Shown here in pieces: positions 35,631-44,099 of a DNA stretch of 64,000 bases. Origin of the DNA: Selenomonas sp. ND2010 (GTDB lineage Bacteria; Bacillota; Negativicutes; Selenomonadales; Selenomonadaceae); assembly GCF_000702005.1 (NCBI RefSeq), contig NZ_JNKI01000016.1, positions 1-64,000 of the forward strand. Reading direction: 5' to 3'. A model generated the notes under the pieces. That model made no database searches and was not told the DNA's origin. It saw only the letters and a list, made by a program, of their open reading frames with translations. The position numbers were made by a program, and so were the translations under genes. Each line of letters starts with the position of its first letter. Within the stretch, counting starts at the first letter, position 1.

Positions 35631-36635
35631 TTGATTATTACGAGGACGCCGTTTCGCATGTCATTTTTTGGCGGAGGGACGGATTTAGCATCCTTTTATG
35701 AGGAATATGGTGGTTCCGTATTATCGACAACATTTGACAAGTATTGTTATGTGAATGTTCGTCATTTGCCACCGTTTTTTGATTATCGTACGCATTTAAC
35801 GTACTCACAGAAAGAAACAGTAAATGCTGTCGATGAAATACAGCATCCGTTGATTCGTGAGGCAATGCGCTTTTTGGATATCCGGCAAATACGGTTGCTC
35901 TATGATGCGGATTTGCCAGCCCGTACTGGTTTGGGAACAAGTAGTTCGTTTGCTGTGGGAATGCTTAATGCGTTTTATGCGCTAAAGGGCAAGCAGGTGG
36001 ATAAGAAACGTTTGGCAGATGAAGCAATTTATCTTGAACGTGAGATGTGCAAGGAAGCTGGTGGAATTCAGGATCAGATAGCCGCATCTTATGGTGGTTT
36101 GAATCGTATCGATATGGATCGCTACGGTTATACGGTAAAACCTATCGTGATTTCGAACCAGCGTAAACGCGAACTCAATGACCGACTGATGTTATTTTTC
36201 ACTGGGTTCACACGTTTTTCAGCAGAAGTGCAGAAAAAGACAAGTCAGAGTATGCCCGAGAAAATCAAGCAGTTGCTACATATGAAGGATATGGTCAATG
36301 AAGCCGAGAAAATCCTTATTTCGCGTGGCAGCCTGGATGATTTTGGTCGTTTGCTGCATGAATCCTGGCAGTTGAAGAGAGGCCTTTCCGCAGGCATTTC
36401 GACAAATGCTATTGATGAGGTCTATCAAAAGGCGATGCAGGCTGGTGCATTGGGCGGTAAACTTCTTGGTGCAGGTGGTGGCGGCTTCCTGCTCTTTTTC
36501 GTTGAACCAGAGAAGCAGCCTCTTGTGCGTGCGGCCCTTAAGGGGTTGCTTCATGTTCCGTTCTTGTTTGAGAGCAGCGGGACATCTATTGTCCATTATA
36601 CGGCTGAAGATTATGAACTGGAGGAAAACAAGTGA
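35631..36635 (+). CDS. hddA: D-glycero-alpha-D-manno-heptose-7-phosphate kinase
   Basis: A 334-residue GHMP kinase. TRTPFRMSFFGGGTDLASFY at the N-terminus and PARTGLGTSSSFAVG (the ATP loop) near residue 100 are diagnostic, as is GGKLLGAGGGGFLLFF near the C-terminus. It phosphorylates heptose 7-phosphate at the alpha-C1 position in the GDP-heptose route. The start is TTG at 35631, about 10 bases after AAGGAG; the protein then begins as other HddA proteins do. It overlaps hddC by four bases. Confidence 0.92.
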   Translation: MIITRTPFRMSFFGGGTDLASFYEEYGGSVLSTTFDKYCYVNVRHLPPFFDYRTHLTYSQKETVNAVDEIQHPLIREAMRFLDIRQIRLLYDADLPARTGLGTSSSFAVGMLNAFYALKGKQVDKKRLADEAIYLEREMCKEAGGIQDQIAASYGGLNRIDMDRYGYTVKPIVISNQRKRELNDRLMLFFTGFTRFSAEVQKKTSQSMPEKIKQLLHMKDMVNEAEKILISRGSLDDFGRLLHESWQLKRGLSAGISTNAIDEVYQKAMQAGALGGKLLGAGGGGFLLFFVEPEKQPLVRAALKGLLHVPFLFESSGTSIVHYTAEDYELEENK

Positions 36636-37348
36636 AGAAATCGTCAGGAGAGGCTATAGTATTAGCTGGTGGTTTTGGCACTCGTTTGCGCAAAGTGGTT
36701 TCGGATGTGCCAAAACCGATGGCACCAATGGATGACAAGGGGACGCCATTTTTAGCGTTAGTAATGCACAAGCTGGCAGAGCAGGGGATATCACGAGTAA
36801 TATTGTCGGTTGGCTATATGGCTGAGGTCATACAAAAATATTTTGGTAATACTTTTGAGGGAATGACTATAGACTATGTGATTGAGGACAGTCCGCTGGG
36901 AACTGGTGGCGCAGTCAAAAAAGCACTTGGTATTTGTAATGAGGATAATGTTTTCGTTTTAAATGGCGATACTTTTTTAGATGTTTCTTTGGCAGAATTA
37001 AAACAATTGCATGAGCACACCAATGCTGATTTTACGTTGGTGGCACGGGAAATGTCAAATTTTGACCGCTACGGAGTTTTGGCTTTGGATGAGGCGAATC
37101 GTGTGCTTAACTTTGGTGAAAAAGAGTATTGTATGCATGGCTATATAAATGGTGGCGTATATTGTTTGCGGCGTGGTTTGATTGATGATATGAGAGAAGA
37201 TGTTTTTTCTTTAGAAAAAGATTTTTTGGAAGCCAAGGTAGACCAGCTTCATATTCATGCGTATAAAACGAATAGCTATTTTATTGATATAGGGATTCCT
37301 GCTGATTATTCGCGAGCTAAGTTAGATTTTGTTAATGGGGAAATTTAA
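36632..37348 (+). CDS. hddC: D-glycero-alpha-D-manno-heptose 1-phosphate guanylyltransferase
   Basis: A 238-residue nucleotidyltransferase. LAGGFGTRLRKVVSDVPKPMAPM is the pyrophosphorylase motif, EDSPLGTGGAVKKAL and VLNGDTFLDV line the active site. Together with HddA and GmhB it yields GDP-D-glycero-alpha-D-manno-heptose, used in S-layer glycans or O-antigens. It starts with GTG inside the hddA stop (GTGA). GC content falls from about here onward. GmhA, the first enzyme of the pathway, is not in the window. Confidence 0.9.
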   Translation: MKKSSGEAIVLAGGFGTRLRKVVSDVPKPMAPMDDKGTPFLALVMHKLAEQGISRVILSVGYMAEVIQKYFGNTFEGMTIDYVIEDSPLGTGGAVKKALGICNEDNVFVLNGDTFLDVSLAELKQLHEHTNADFTLVAREMSNFDRYGVLALDEANRVLNFGEKEYCMHGYINGGVYCLRRGLIDDMREDVFSLEKDFLEAKVDQLHIHAYKTNSYFIDIGIPADYSRAKLDFVNGEI

Positions 37349-37416
37349 TCGTTTTATTATATTACGCTTAGGTTGTATTACAGTTTTGGCATTATTATTG
37401 AAAGGGTGCAATAGTA

Positions 37417-39249
37417 TTGAGATCTTTTTTTAGATCTAAAGAGTTGTTACATAGCGTATGGTTTGGGGGATTAGCTCTACTGGTATATTGTATAACAGCT
37501 AAAGGGTTTACCGATATGCATGTTATACGTAATGCGTTTGCCCAGCTGTCTTTTATACCAATTGCTTATTTTGTGCAAAAAGTAACGAAGCAAAGTATAT
37601 TTTCAAGGCGATGGATTCCTGAATACATAATTTGGTCGGTTTGGACATTGCTTTTGCCATTGGCTATGTATATGGAATATAATATCGCGCAAGATTTTAT
37701 TCGCTTTAAGGGAGAGGTGTTATTGGGTAATGCCTCGCTTTTAGGATTGATACTTCTGCGGGTTATTGCGTTTGATTGGTTAAAAAGCAAAGCGGCACAT
37801 ATCCTTTATGGCTTTTTTTATATAGCTGTTTGGTTAGTGCCACTAGGACAGTTTATATATCATGGGATATACGGTGAGTTCATTTCTACAGGGGCGATAA
37901 TAGCTTTGCAGCAAACAGACCCTAAAGAGTCACTGGAGTGGCTTAAAGCGTATGTTGGGCTCCCAGGGCTGATGCTATTAGGATTGTTTTTTCTCCTGTT
38001 AGAAGTGGCGGTACCTATCTATGAGTGCCGTTTCTGCAGAATCAGTAGGGTAAATACATCCGTAAGTGTCAGCAAAAAAGGAATTGGACTACTGACGATA
38101 GTAGTTTGGTCAATAACCATATTTAAGTTGTTTCCTATGGTTAATGTGGTTGATCAATGGAATGAACAAAAGTTCCTGCAAAGGGAAGAAATGCGATTTA
38201 ATGATAATTACGCAGAAAGATATGAAAATATCCAAATAAATTCTAGGGATAATTTGACTAAAGGCACCTTCATTATAGTGGTGGGAGAATCTGAATCACG
38301 TGACTACATGGACGTATATAATAGCAGTTGTGGTTATCCCAATACACCTTGGTTGTCTAAAATGAAGAATGACAAAAATATGGTACTGTTTAACAATGCA
38401 TATTCTTGTTATAATCTTACCAAGATCGCTTTGGGGATGGGTTTTACAGAGGCTAGTCAATACAATGATACTAGTTTTACTGACTCTATGTCGTTAGTGG
38501 ATATTGCTAAGAAAGCTGGTTATAAAACATATTGGTTCTCTAATCAGATTGGCGAGCAATTTAGTGAAGTTCCCATTCAAATGATAGCGGATCGCGCTGA
38601 TGTGGTGAAGATTTCTACTAATAAATACGATGATGGTCTATTGCCATTGCTGGATGAGGTAAATCCTGAGGAGAAAAACCTTATTATTATACATATGGCA
38701 GGTAGTCATGCTAGTTATGATTGTCGGTTCCCTGCCGAAGAGAGAGTTTTTATGGATAAGGGCGTCAAGGCTGATTATGCCAATACGGTATACTTCACGG
38801 ATAGATTTACTCAAAAAGTAACGGACTATGCAAAGGAAAAGCTGAATCTTCAAGCCGTATTATATTATTCTGATCATGGCGAAGATTATAAGCTGGGACA
38901 TGGTACTGCAGCAAAAAAATGGAGTACGCTGCATATTCCTATGTGGATTTATATGACCGATGAGTATAAATCTAATTTCCCAAAAGAAGCTGCAAATTTA
39001 TATGGGCACAGAGATGCATATTTTACCAATGATATGATTTTTAATACAGTATGTGGCTTGATGGGGATTCCGTCTAATCATTATGATTATCGTGAGGATT
39101 TGGCATCTAGTCAATATATGTTTACTAAAGACTCATTGTTTGCGTTTAATCGTCAGCTATCTATTGCAGATGATAATGGTGATGAGAATTTTGATTATAT
39201 AAACAAAGATAAAATTATAATTAACTTAGTAAATAGACGTAAAAAGTAA
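37417..39249 (+). CDS. EptA/CptA-like phosphoethanolamine transferase (sulfatase fold)
   Basis: A 610-residue membrane enzyme. About five transmembrane helices occupy residues 10-240. The periplasmic domain has IIVVGESESRDYMDVYN, CSCYNLTKIALGM-like sequence with the candidate nucleophile Thr, LIIIHMAGSHASYD, and YSDHGED with metal ligands. Phosphoethanolamine transferases of this type modify lipid A or core sugars. The start is TTG at 37417. The gene is AT-rich, and its nearest functional context is the nonulosonic-acid module that follows. Confidence 0.88.
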   Translation: MRSFFRSKELLHSVWFGGLALLVYCITAKGFTDMHVIRNAFAQLSFIPIAYFVQKVTKQSIFSRRWIPEYIIWSVWTLLLPLAMYMEYNIAQDFIRFKGEVLLGNASLLGLILLRVIAFDWLKSKAAHILYGFFYIAVWLVPLGQFIYHGIYGEFISTGAIIALQQTDPKESLEWLKAYVGLPGLMLLGLFFLLLEVAVPIYECRFCRISRVNTSVSVSKKGIGLLTIVVWSITIFKLFPMVNVVDQWNEQKFLQREEMRFNDNYAERYENIQINSRDNLTKGTFIIVVGESESRDYMDVYNSSCGYPNTPWLSKMKNDKNMVLFNNAYSCYNLTKIALGMGFTEASQYNDTSFTDSMSLVDIAKKAGYKTYWFSNQIGEQFSEVPIQMIADRADVVKISTNKYDDGLLPLLDEVNPEEKNLIIIHMAGSHASYDCRFPAEERVFMDKGVKADYANTVYFTDRFTQKVTDYAKEKLNLQAVLYYSDHGEDYKLGHGTAAKKWSTLHIPMWIYMTDEYKSNFPKEAANLYGHRDAYFTNDMIFNTVCGLMGIPSNHYDYREDLASSQYMFTKDSLFAFNRQLSIADDNGDENFDYINKDKIIINLVNRRKK

Positions 39250-39353
39250 TTGTGGAAAATGGGTTATAAAAAGATTAAGGCTGGTGAATAATAACAATAG
39301 TTTTATTTCTTTTTATGGATGTTTTACATTGATGATATAGAGAGAAAGACAGA

Positions 39354-40553
39354 ATGAAAACACTATTTTTATGTATGACTGAATTCCAACTTTTGACGGC
39401 ACTTAATGCTAAGTGTCATTTGTTTCCAGATGATGAAGCTGACATTATTGTTGGGAATTACCATGGAGAGGAAGAATTATTAGCCAGTCGTATTCGTGCG
39501 ACAAATTTATTTCGTGCTGTATGCGCTGTGAATTCTGGAGTGGAAGAAAAAACACTTCATGCATATTTGCGAGGGATAAGTGAAGAGAATAGGCAAGTAT
39601 CATTGAAAGAGGCACTGATAAATACGTACAAATACATAAAAGGGAAAGTGGGAGGCGTAATATTTGGACCAAAGTCTTTTTTAAACGTAAGTATAAACAG
39701 TTATAATAATTTAAAGTGGCAGGAATATGACGCTGTATTTGCTTATGGCAAAAGACCAGTTACGGAATATATGATATCTTTGCTGAAAAGAATCAATCCT
39801 AAATGTAAAATTATACAGATGGATGAGGGCGTAGGTTCATATATTTATGAAAACGTGGGAGGGACTGCTTGTGCTGAGATGTGCTTGCTTTATGAACCGA
39901 AGGCAATGATTTTTGCTAAACCTGCGATAAAACTGCCTAAATTATCCAGATGTGATAGTAAATTTATACAATTAGTGAATTGTATATTTGACGTCAAAAA
40001 AACGCAATTTGATGATTTTTCTAGCGCAGTGATTTTTTTTGATCAAGGTGTCGAAGAATGTATGCCGGCTTATTTGAGAAAAAAGAATGTGCTTACAAAA
40101 ATTATTTTCCATAATGCCTATAAGAAACATCTAAAAGAACATTTAGAGTATCAGCAACGCAAGAAAAATACGGAAGATTTATTGGCTCGTTTTAAGGGGA
40201 AAAAGATTTATATAAAGCCACATCCAAGATCTTCGGGGACAACGCTAGATTATTATTTGGGATTGAATGAAAATATAAAAATATTGCCACATAATATTCC
40301 TTGGGAAGTTATGGCTCTAAATTCAAATATGGATAATACGCTATTGGTCACGGATACATCAAGTGCTGTTATTTTGTATGCAGCTGTTTTTAATGAAAAG
40401 GATAATAACAAAAGTATAATCTTGTATAAAGCATTTCAAAGAAAAGAAAGTGATATGTTTGATCCTTTTGTAAATAATATGGCTGATCTATATAAAGATA
40501 CAGTGTTGGTGCCGGAGTCGTTAGAAGAGTTTAAAGAAATTGTTGATTTGTGA
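39354..40553 (+). CDS. Sialyltransferase-like glycosyltransferase (GT52/GT38-type motifs)
   Basis: A 399-residue GT-B-like protein. The N-terminus LFLCMTEFQLLTALNA is like that of bacterial sialyltransferases. Three motifs described for that superfamily are visible: the acidic D/E-D/E-G as MDEGVGSY at residues 156-163, the HP motif as KPHPR at 288-292, and a serine-rich TDTSSAV near 333. It probably transfers a CMP-activated nonulosonic acid, and the genes that follow encode just such a donor. No hydrophobic anchor is seen. The family assignment is by motif only. Confidence 0.75.
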   Translation: MKTLFLCMTEFQLLTALNAKCHLFPDDEADIIVGNYHGEEELLASRIRATNLFRAVCAVNSGVEEKTLHAYLRGISEENRQVSLKEALINTYKYIKGKVGGVIFGPKSFLNVSINSYNNLKWQEYDAVFAYGKRPVTEYMISLLKRINPKCKIIQMDEGVGSYIYENVGGTACAEMCLLYEPKAMIFAKPAIKLPKLSRCDSKFIQLVNCIFDVKKTQFDDFSSAVIFFDQGVEECMPAYLRKKNVLTKIIFHNAYKKHLKEHLEYQQRKKNTEDLLARFKGKKIYIKPHPRSSGTTLDYYLGLNENIKILPHNIPWEVMALNSNMDNTLLVTDTSSAVILYAAVFNEKDNNKSIILYKAFQRKESDMFDPFVNNMADLYKDTVLVPESLEEFKEIVDL

Positions 40554-40596
40554 AACATTGTTTATCTGGAAAACTATTGATGTAAGGAGATTGCTT

Positions 40597-41805
40597 ATGT
40601 TTAATTTAGACGAATTTATCGGCCGTTATGTAACTAAAAGAGAACGTAGTATGTTTCTAGAGACTATAGAGAATAATAGGGAACAATTATGTAAGAAGAT
40701 TAGGGGAAAATCATTTTTGGTTATAGGCGGAGCTGGAACGATTGGTTCTTCATTCATTAAGTCAATATTGCCTTTTAAACCTGCATCGTTAGTAGTTGTA
40801 GATACGAATGAGAATAGTTTAGCAGAACTAACGCGTGATCTTCGTTCTACTAAGGGGATGTATGTACCTGAGGACTATGTCCCTTATCCGATGAATTTTG
40901 CGTCGCCTGTGTTCGAGAAGATGTTTCGCAGTCGTGGTGGCTTTGATGTTGTGGCAAATTTCTCAGCACATAAGCATGTGCGTTCTGAAAAAGATATTTA
41001 TTCCGTAGAAGCACTTTTGCAAAATAATGTCCTGCAGGCTAAAAAGTTACTGGATTTGCTGGCAGAAATACCGCCAGAGGAGTATTTTTGTGTTTCTACC
41101 GATAAGGCGGCAAATCCTGTGAATATCATGGGGGCTAGCAAGCGCATCATGGAAGATGTTATTTTTGCTTATTCGGATAAGTTCCCAGTCAAGACGGCAC
41201 GCTTTGCTAATGTTGCGTTTTCCAATGGGTCATTGCCGGCTGGCTTTATTGCCCGCCTGCAAAAATTGCAGCCTATCAGCGCCCCATCTGATGTAAAACG
41301 ATATTTTGTATCGCCAGAGGAGAGCGGTCAGATTTGTATGCTGGCTTGTATGCTGGGCAAGAATCGCGAGATTTTCTTCCCGCGGTTGGAAGAGGCTCAG
41401 ATGATGACCTTTGATAAGATTGCTACGGCATTTTTGGAAGAGCATGGCTATGAGGTTATGCAATGTGCCAGCGATGAGGAGGCAATCGAGAAGGCAGCAG
41501 AACTTCGAAATGGCAGCAAGAAATATCCGGTACATTATTCAGGCTCCAATACTTCCGGTGAAAAGGCTTACGAGGAGTTCTATACGGATAGTGAGACTGT
41601 TGACCTTGATCGCTTGCAGGCTTTAGGTGTTGTTACTGGTAAGCAGATACCAGATGTATCGCGGATTGAGACGTTGTTTGAGAAACTGCATGCTGTCTTT
41701 GCCAAAGAGGATACCACTAAGGAAGAAGTGGTAGAAATCATGGCAGATTATTTGCCGAACTTTGAGCACATTGAGACGGGGAAATCGCTGGACAGTAAAA
41801 TGTAA
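40597..41805 (+). CDS. legB: Nucleotide-sugar 4,6-dehydratase, LegB-like (GDP-GlcNAc 4,6-dehydratase)
   Basis: A 402-residue SDR of the polysaccharide-biosynthesis CapD/PglF class. FLVIGGAGTIGSSFIKSI binds NADP, NFSAHKHVRSEKD and STDKAANPVNIMGASKRIME carry the catalytic residues. In the legionaminic route it turns GDP-GlcNAc into the 4-keto-6-deoxy sugar. An extension of about 80 residues at the C-terminus is characteristic of this subgroup. AAGGAGA precedes the ATG at 40597. The order legB-legC-ptmE supports the GDP rather than the UDP route. Confidence 0.87.
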   Translation: MFNLDEFIGRYVTKRERSMFLETIENNREQLCKKIRGKSFLVIGGAGTIGSSFIKSILPFKPASLVVVDTNENSLAELTRDLRSTKGMYVPEDYVPYPMNFASPVFEKMFRSRGGFDVVANFSAHKHVRSEKDIYSVEALLQNNVLQAKKLLDLLAEIPPEEYFCVSTDKAANPVNIMGASKRIMEDVIFAYSDKFPVKTARFANVAFSNGSLPAGFIARLQKLQPISAPSDVKRYFVSPEESGQICMLACMLGKNREIFFPRLEEAQMMTFDKIATAFLEEHGYEVMQCASDEEAIEKAAELRNGSKKYPVHYSGSNTSGEKAYEEFYTDSETVDLDRLQALGVVTGKQIPDVSRIETLFEKLHAVFAKEDTTKEEVVEIMADYLPNFEHIETGKSLDSKM

Positions 41806-41823
41806 GCATTGGAGGACTGGGTG

Positions 41824-43002
41824 ATGAGCAAATTTGTACCTTTATCTATACCGAACTTTGAAGGCAATGAAAAGAAATATGTAACTGATGCAGTAGAGCA
41901 AGGGTGGGTTTCTACTGGTGGTGCTTACATCAAGAAAATGGAAGCATCACTGGCGGAATTCCTGCATACGGATAACGTGGCTGCGTGCCAGAGTGGTACC
42001 GCAGCACTGCATCTATCGATGGTGGAGGCAGGTGTCCGTCCTGGCGATGTTGTTTTGGTGCCGCCGCTGACCTTCATTGCGGCGGTCAATCCGGTGAAGT
42101 ACCAGTTTGCTACGCCGGTATTCATTGATTGTGACGATAGTTTCTGTATGGACCCGGTAAAGCTGCGGGAGTTTTGCGCGAACGAATGCAACTTTGAAGA
42201 TAATCAGCTCAAATACCAGGGGAAAACAGTAAAAGCAGTTGTAGTTGTACATGTGTTTGGCAATATGGCAGACATGAAAACTATCATGGAGATTGCCCGT
42301 GAGTATAACCTCAAGGTCATCGAGGATGCAACTGAGGCTTTGGGAACGAGATACACAGAAGGGACGTATACTGGGAAATACGCGGGAACCATTGGTGATT
42401 TTGGCTGCTATTCCTTCAACGGCAATAAGATCATCACGACTGGTGGCGGTGGTGCAGTCACGGCTAATGATTCTAAGATGGTAGATCATTTGCGCTACCT
42501 GTCTACGCAGGCAAAGGATGATGTTCATTACTATATTCACAATGAAATTGGCTACAACTATCGCATGACGAATTTGCAGGCGGCTCTTGGCGTGGCGCAG
42601 ATGGAGGAGTTGCCAGAGTTTATCCGTCGCAAGCAGGTAAATTATGAGCTTTACTGTCAGCTGTTTGCTGGTTTTGGATTAGGGAAGATGATTGGGTTCC
42701 GCGAGGATACCTATTCGAATATGTGGTTTTATTCGTTGGAAATCAATCGTGACAAGGTCAAGGCCAGCATGCGGGAAATCATCACGGCATTGGAAGAGAA
42801 GGGCGTCCAGACCAGAGCTATATGGGGTCTTATCAATGAGCAGGTTCCTTATCAGCACGAGAAAACCTATCAGTTGGAAAAGGCTCCGTACTATGCGGAG
42901 CGAATTCTCAATATCCCGTCGAGTACACAGATTACCAAGGAAGATATTGAGTATGTGGTTGAGCAGGTAAAGGCTGTATTGGAGGCGTTTGCTCATGAAT
43001 GA
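41824..43002 (+). CDS. legC: PLP-dependent aminotransferase LegC
   Basis: A 392-residue DegT/DnrJ/EryC1 aminotransferase. ACQSGTAALHLSM, EDATEALGTRY and the lysine in SFNGNKIITTGGGGA (the PLP Schiff base) are present. LegC puts an amino group on C4 of the 4-keto sugar. The start at 41824 has GGAGG about 9 bases upstream. It overlaps ptmE by eight bases. Confidence 0.92.
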   Translation: MSKFVPLSIPNFEGNEKKYVTDAVEQGWVSTGGAYIKKMEASLAEFLHTDNVAACQSGTAALHLSMVEAGVRPGDVVLVPPLTFIAAVNPVKYQFATPVFIDCDDSFCMDPVKLREFCANECNFEDNQLKYQGKTVKAVVVVHVFGNMADMKTIMEIAREYNLKVIEDATEALGTRYTEGTYTGKYAGTIGDFGCYSFNGNKIITTGGGGAVTANDSKMVDHLRYLSTQAKDDVHYYIHNEIGYNYRMTNLQAALGVAQMEELPEFIRRKQVNYELYCQLFAGFGLGKMIGFREDTYSNMWFYSLEINRDKVKASMREIITALEEKGVQTRAIWGLINEQVPYQHEKTYQLEKAPYYAERILNIPSSTQITKEDIEYVVEQVKAVLEAFAHE

Positions 43003-44071
43003 AGAGCGAATCAGGGAGTTTACGGGCAAGTTGCCGCTGAACGTGGTGGAGGCAATGAACCGGATCGACAAACACGCTTCTGCTAGTGGCTTATTATTTG
43101 TTGTGGATGAAAACGAAAGTCTTATTGGCTGCATAACGGATGGTGATATCCGGCGTTGGATATTGAAAGGCGGCGAGCTTAGTGCGTCTGTAGAAACGGT
43201 CATGCACAAAAAGCCGGTGTATCTCTATGAAGATGAGAGGTATAAAGCAAAGTCCGTGATGATGGACAAGGTTATTACGGCAATCCCACTAGTCGATGAG
43301 GATAAGAGGATACTTGACATTGTTTTGCTGCGAGAAGTCAGCAAGGTGCAGAAAGAAAAGAAAAGCCTAAAAGGGGTGCCTGTGGTAATTATGGCTGGCG
43401 GCAAGGGCACAAGGCTTTATCCTTATACGAAGATCCTGCCAAAACCGCTGATTCCGATTGGTGATACGCCGATTGTGGAGCGGATCATTGACTGTTATGT
43501 CGAGTATGGTATTGATCGCTACTTTATGACAGTCAACTATAAAAAAGGCATGATGCGGTCGTATTTCAATGATTTGGCACCAGATTATGAAGTGGTTTTT
43601 GTCGAAGAGAATAAGCCGCTTGGCACAGGTGGCAGCATCAAGCTGATTGAGGAAAAATTCGATTGGCCGCTATTCGTCACCAACTGCGATGCCCTTATCC
43701 GTGCAGATTACGCGGATATTTATGATCATCATGCTAGAGCTGGCAACGATATTACTATAGTTTCGGCGCTGAAAAATATTACGATTCCCTACGGAGTGAT
43801 GCATTCAGGCGAACAGGGCGAACTGCTCGCTATGGAGGAGAAACCAAAACTGTCATATTTCATCAATACAGGTATGTATGTCATAAATCCGGGAACGATA
43901 GCGCTGATACCAGATGATACGATGTTCCACATGACGCATTTAGTGGAAAAAGTCATGGCTAAGGGTGGCAAGGTTGGTACTTATCCGATAAGCGAGGATT
44001 CGTTTCTGGATATGGGTGAGTTCGAGGAAATGAAGAGAATGGAAAAGAAATTGAATATTATTTCGGATTAA
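42995..44071 (+). CDS. ptmE: CBS-domain nucleotidyltransferase, PtmE-like glucosamine-1-phosphate guanylyltransferase
   Basis: A 358-residue protein with two CBS repeats (about residues 8-120, including LLFVVDENESLIGCITDGDIRR) followed by a nucleotidyltransferase domain (VVIMAGGKGTRLYPYTKILPKPLIPIG). This CBS plus NTP-transferase layout is that of Campylobacter PtmE, which makes GDP-GlcN for legionaminic acid. GGAGG lies about 9 bases before the ATG at 42995, which is embedded in the legC end. It marks the pathway as the GDP-dependent one. Confidence 0.88.
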   Translation: MNEERIREFTGKLPLNVVEAMNRIDKHASASGLLFVVDENESLIGCITDGDIRRWILKGGELSASVETVMHKKPVYLYEDERYKAKSVMMDKVITAIPLVDEDKRILDIVLLREVSKVQKEKKSLKGVPVVIMAGGKGTRLYPYTKILPKPLIPIGDTPIVERIIDCYVEYGIDRYFMTVNYKKGMMRSYFNDLAPDYEVVFVEENKPLGTGGSIKLIEEKFDWPLFVTNCDALIRADYADIYDHHARAGNDITIVSALKNITIPYGVMHSGEQGELLAMEEKPKLSYFINTGMYVINPGTIALIPDDTMFHMTHLVEKVMAKGGKVGTYPISEDSFLDMGEFEEMKRMEKKLNIISD

Positions 44072-44099
44072 CATAAGCTGGCATGATAGGAGATGTATG

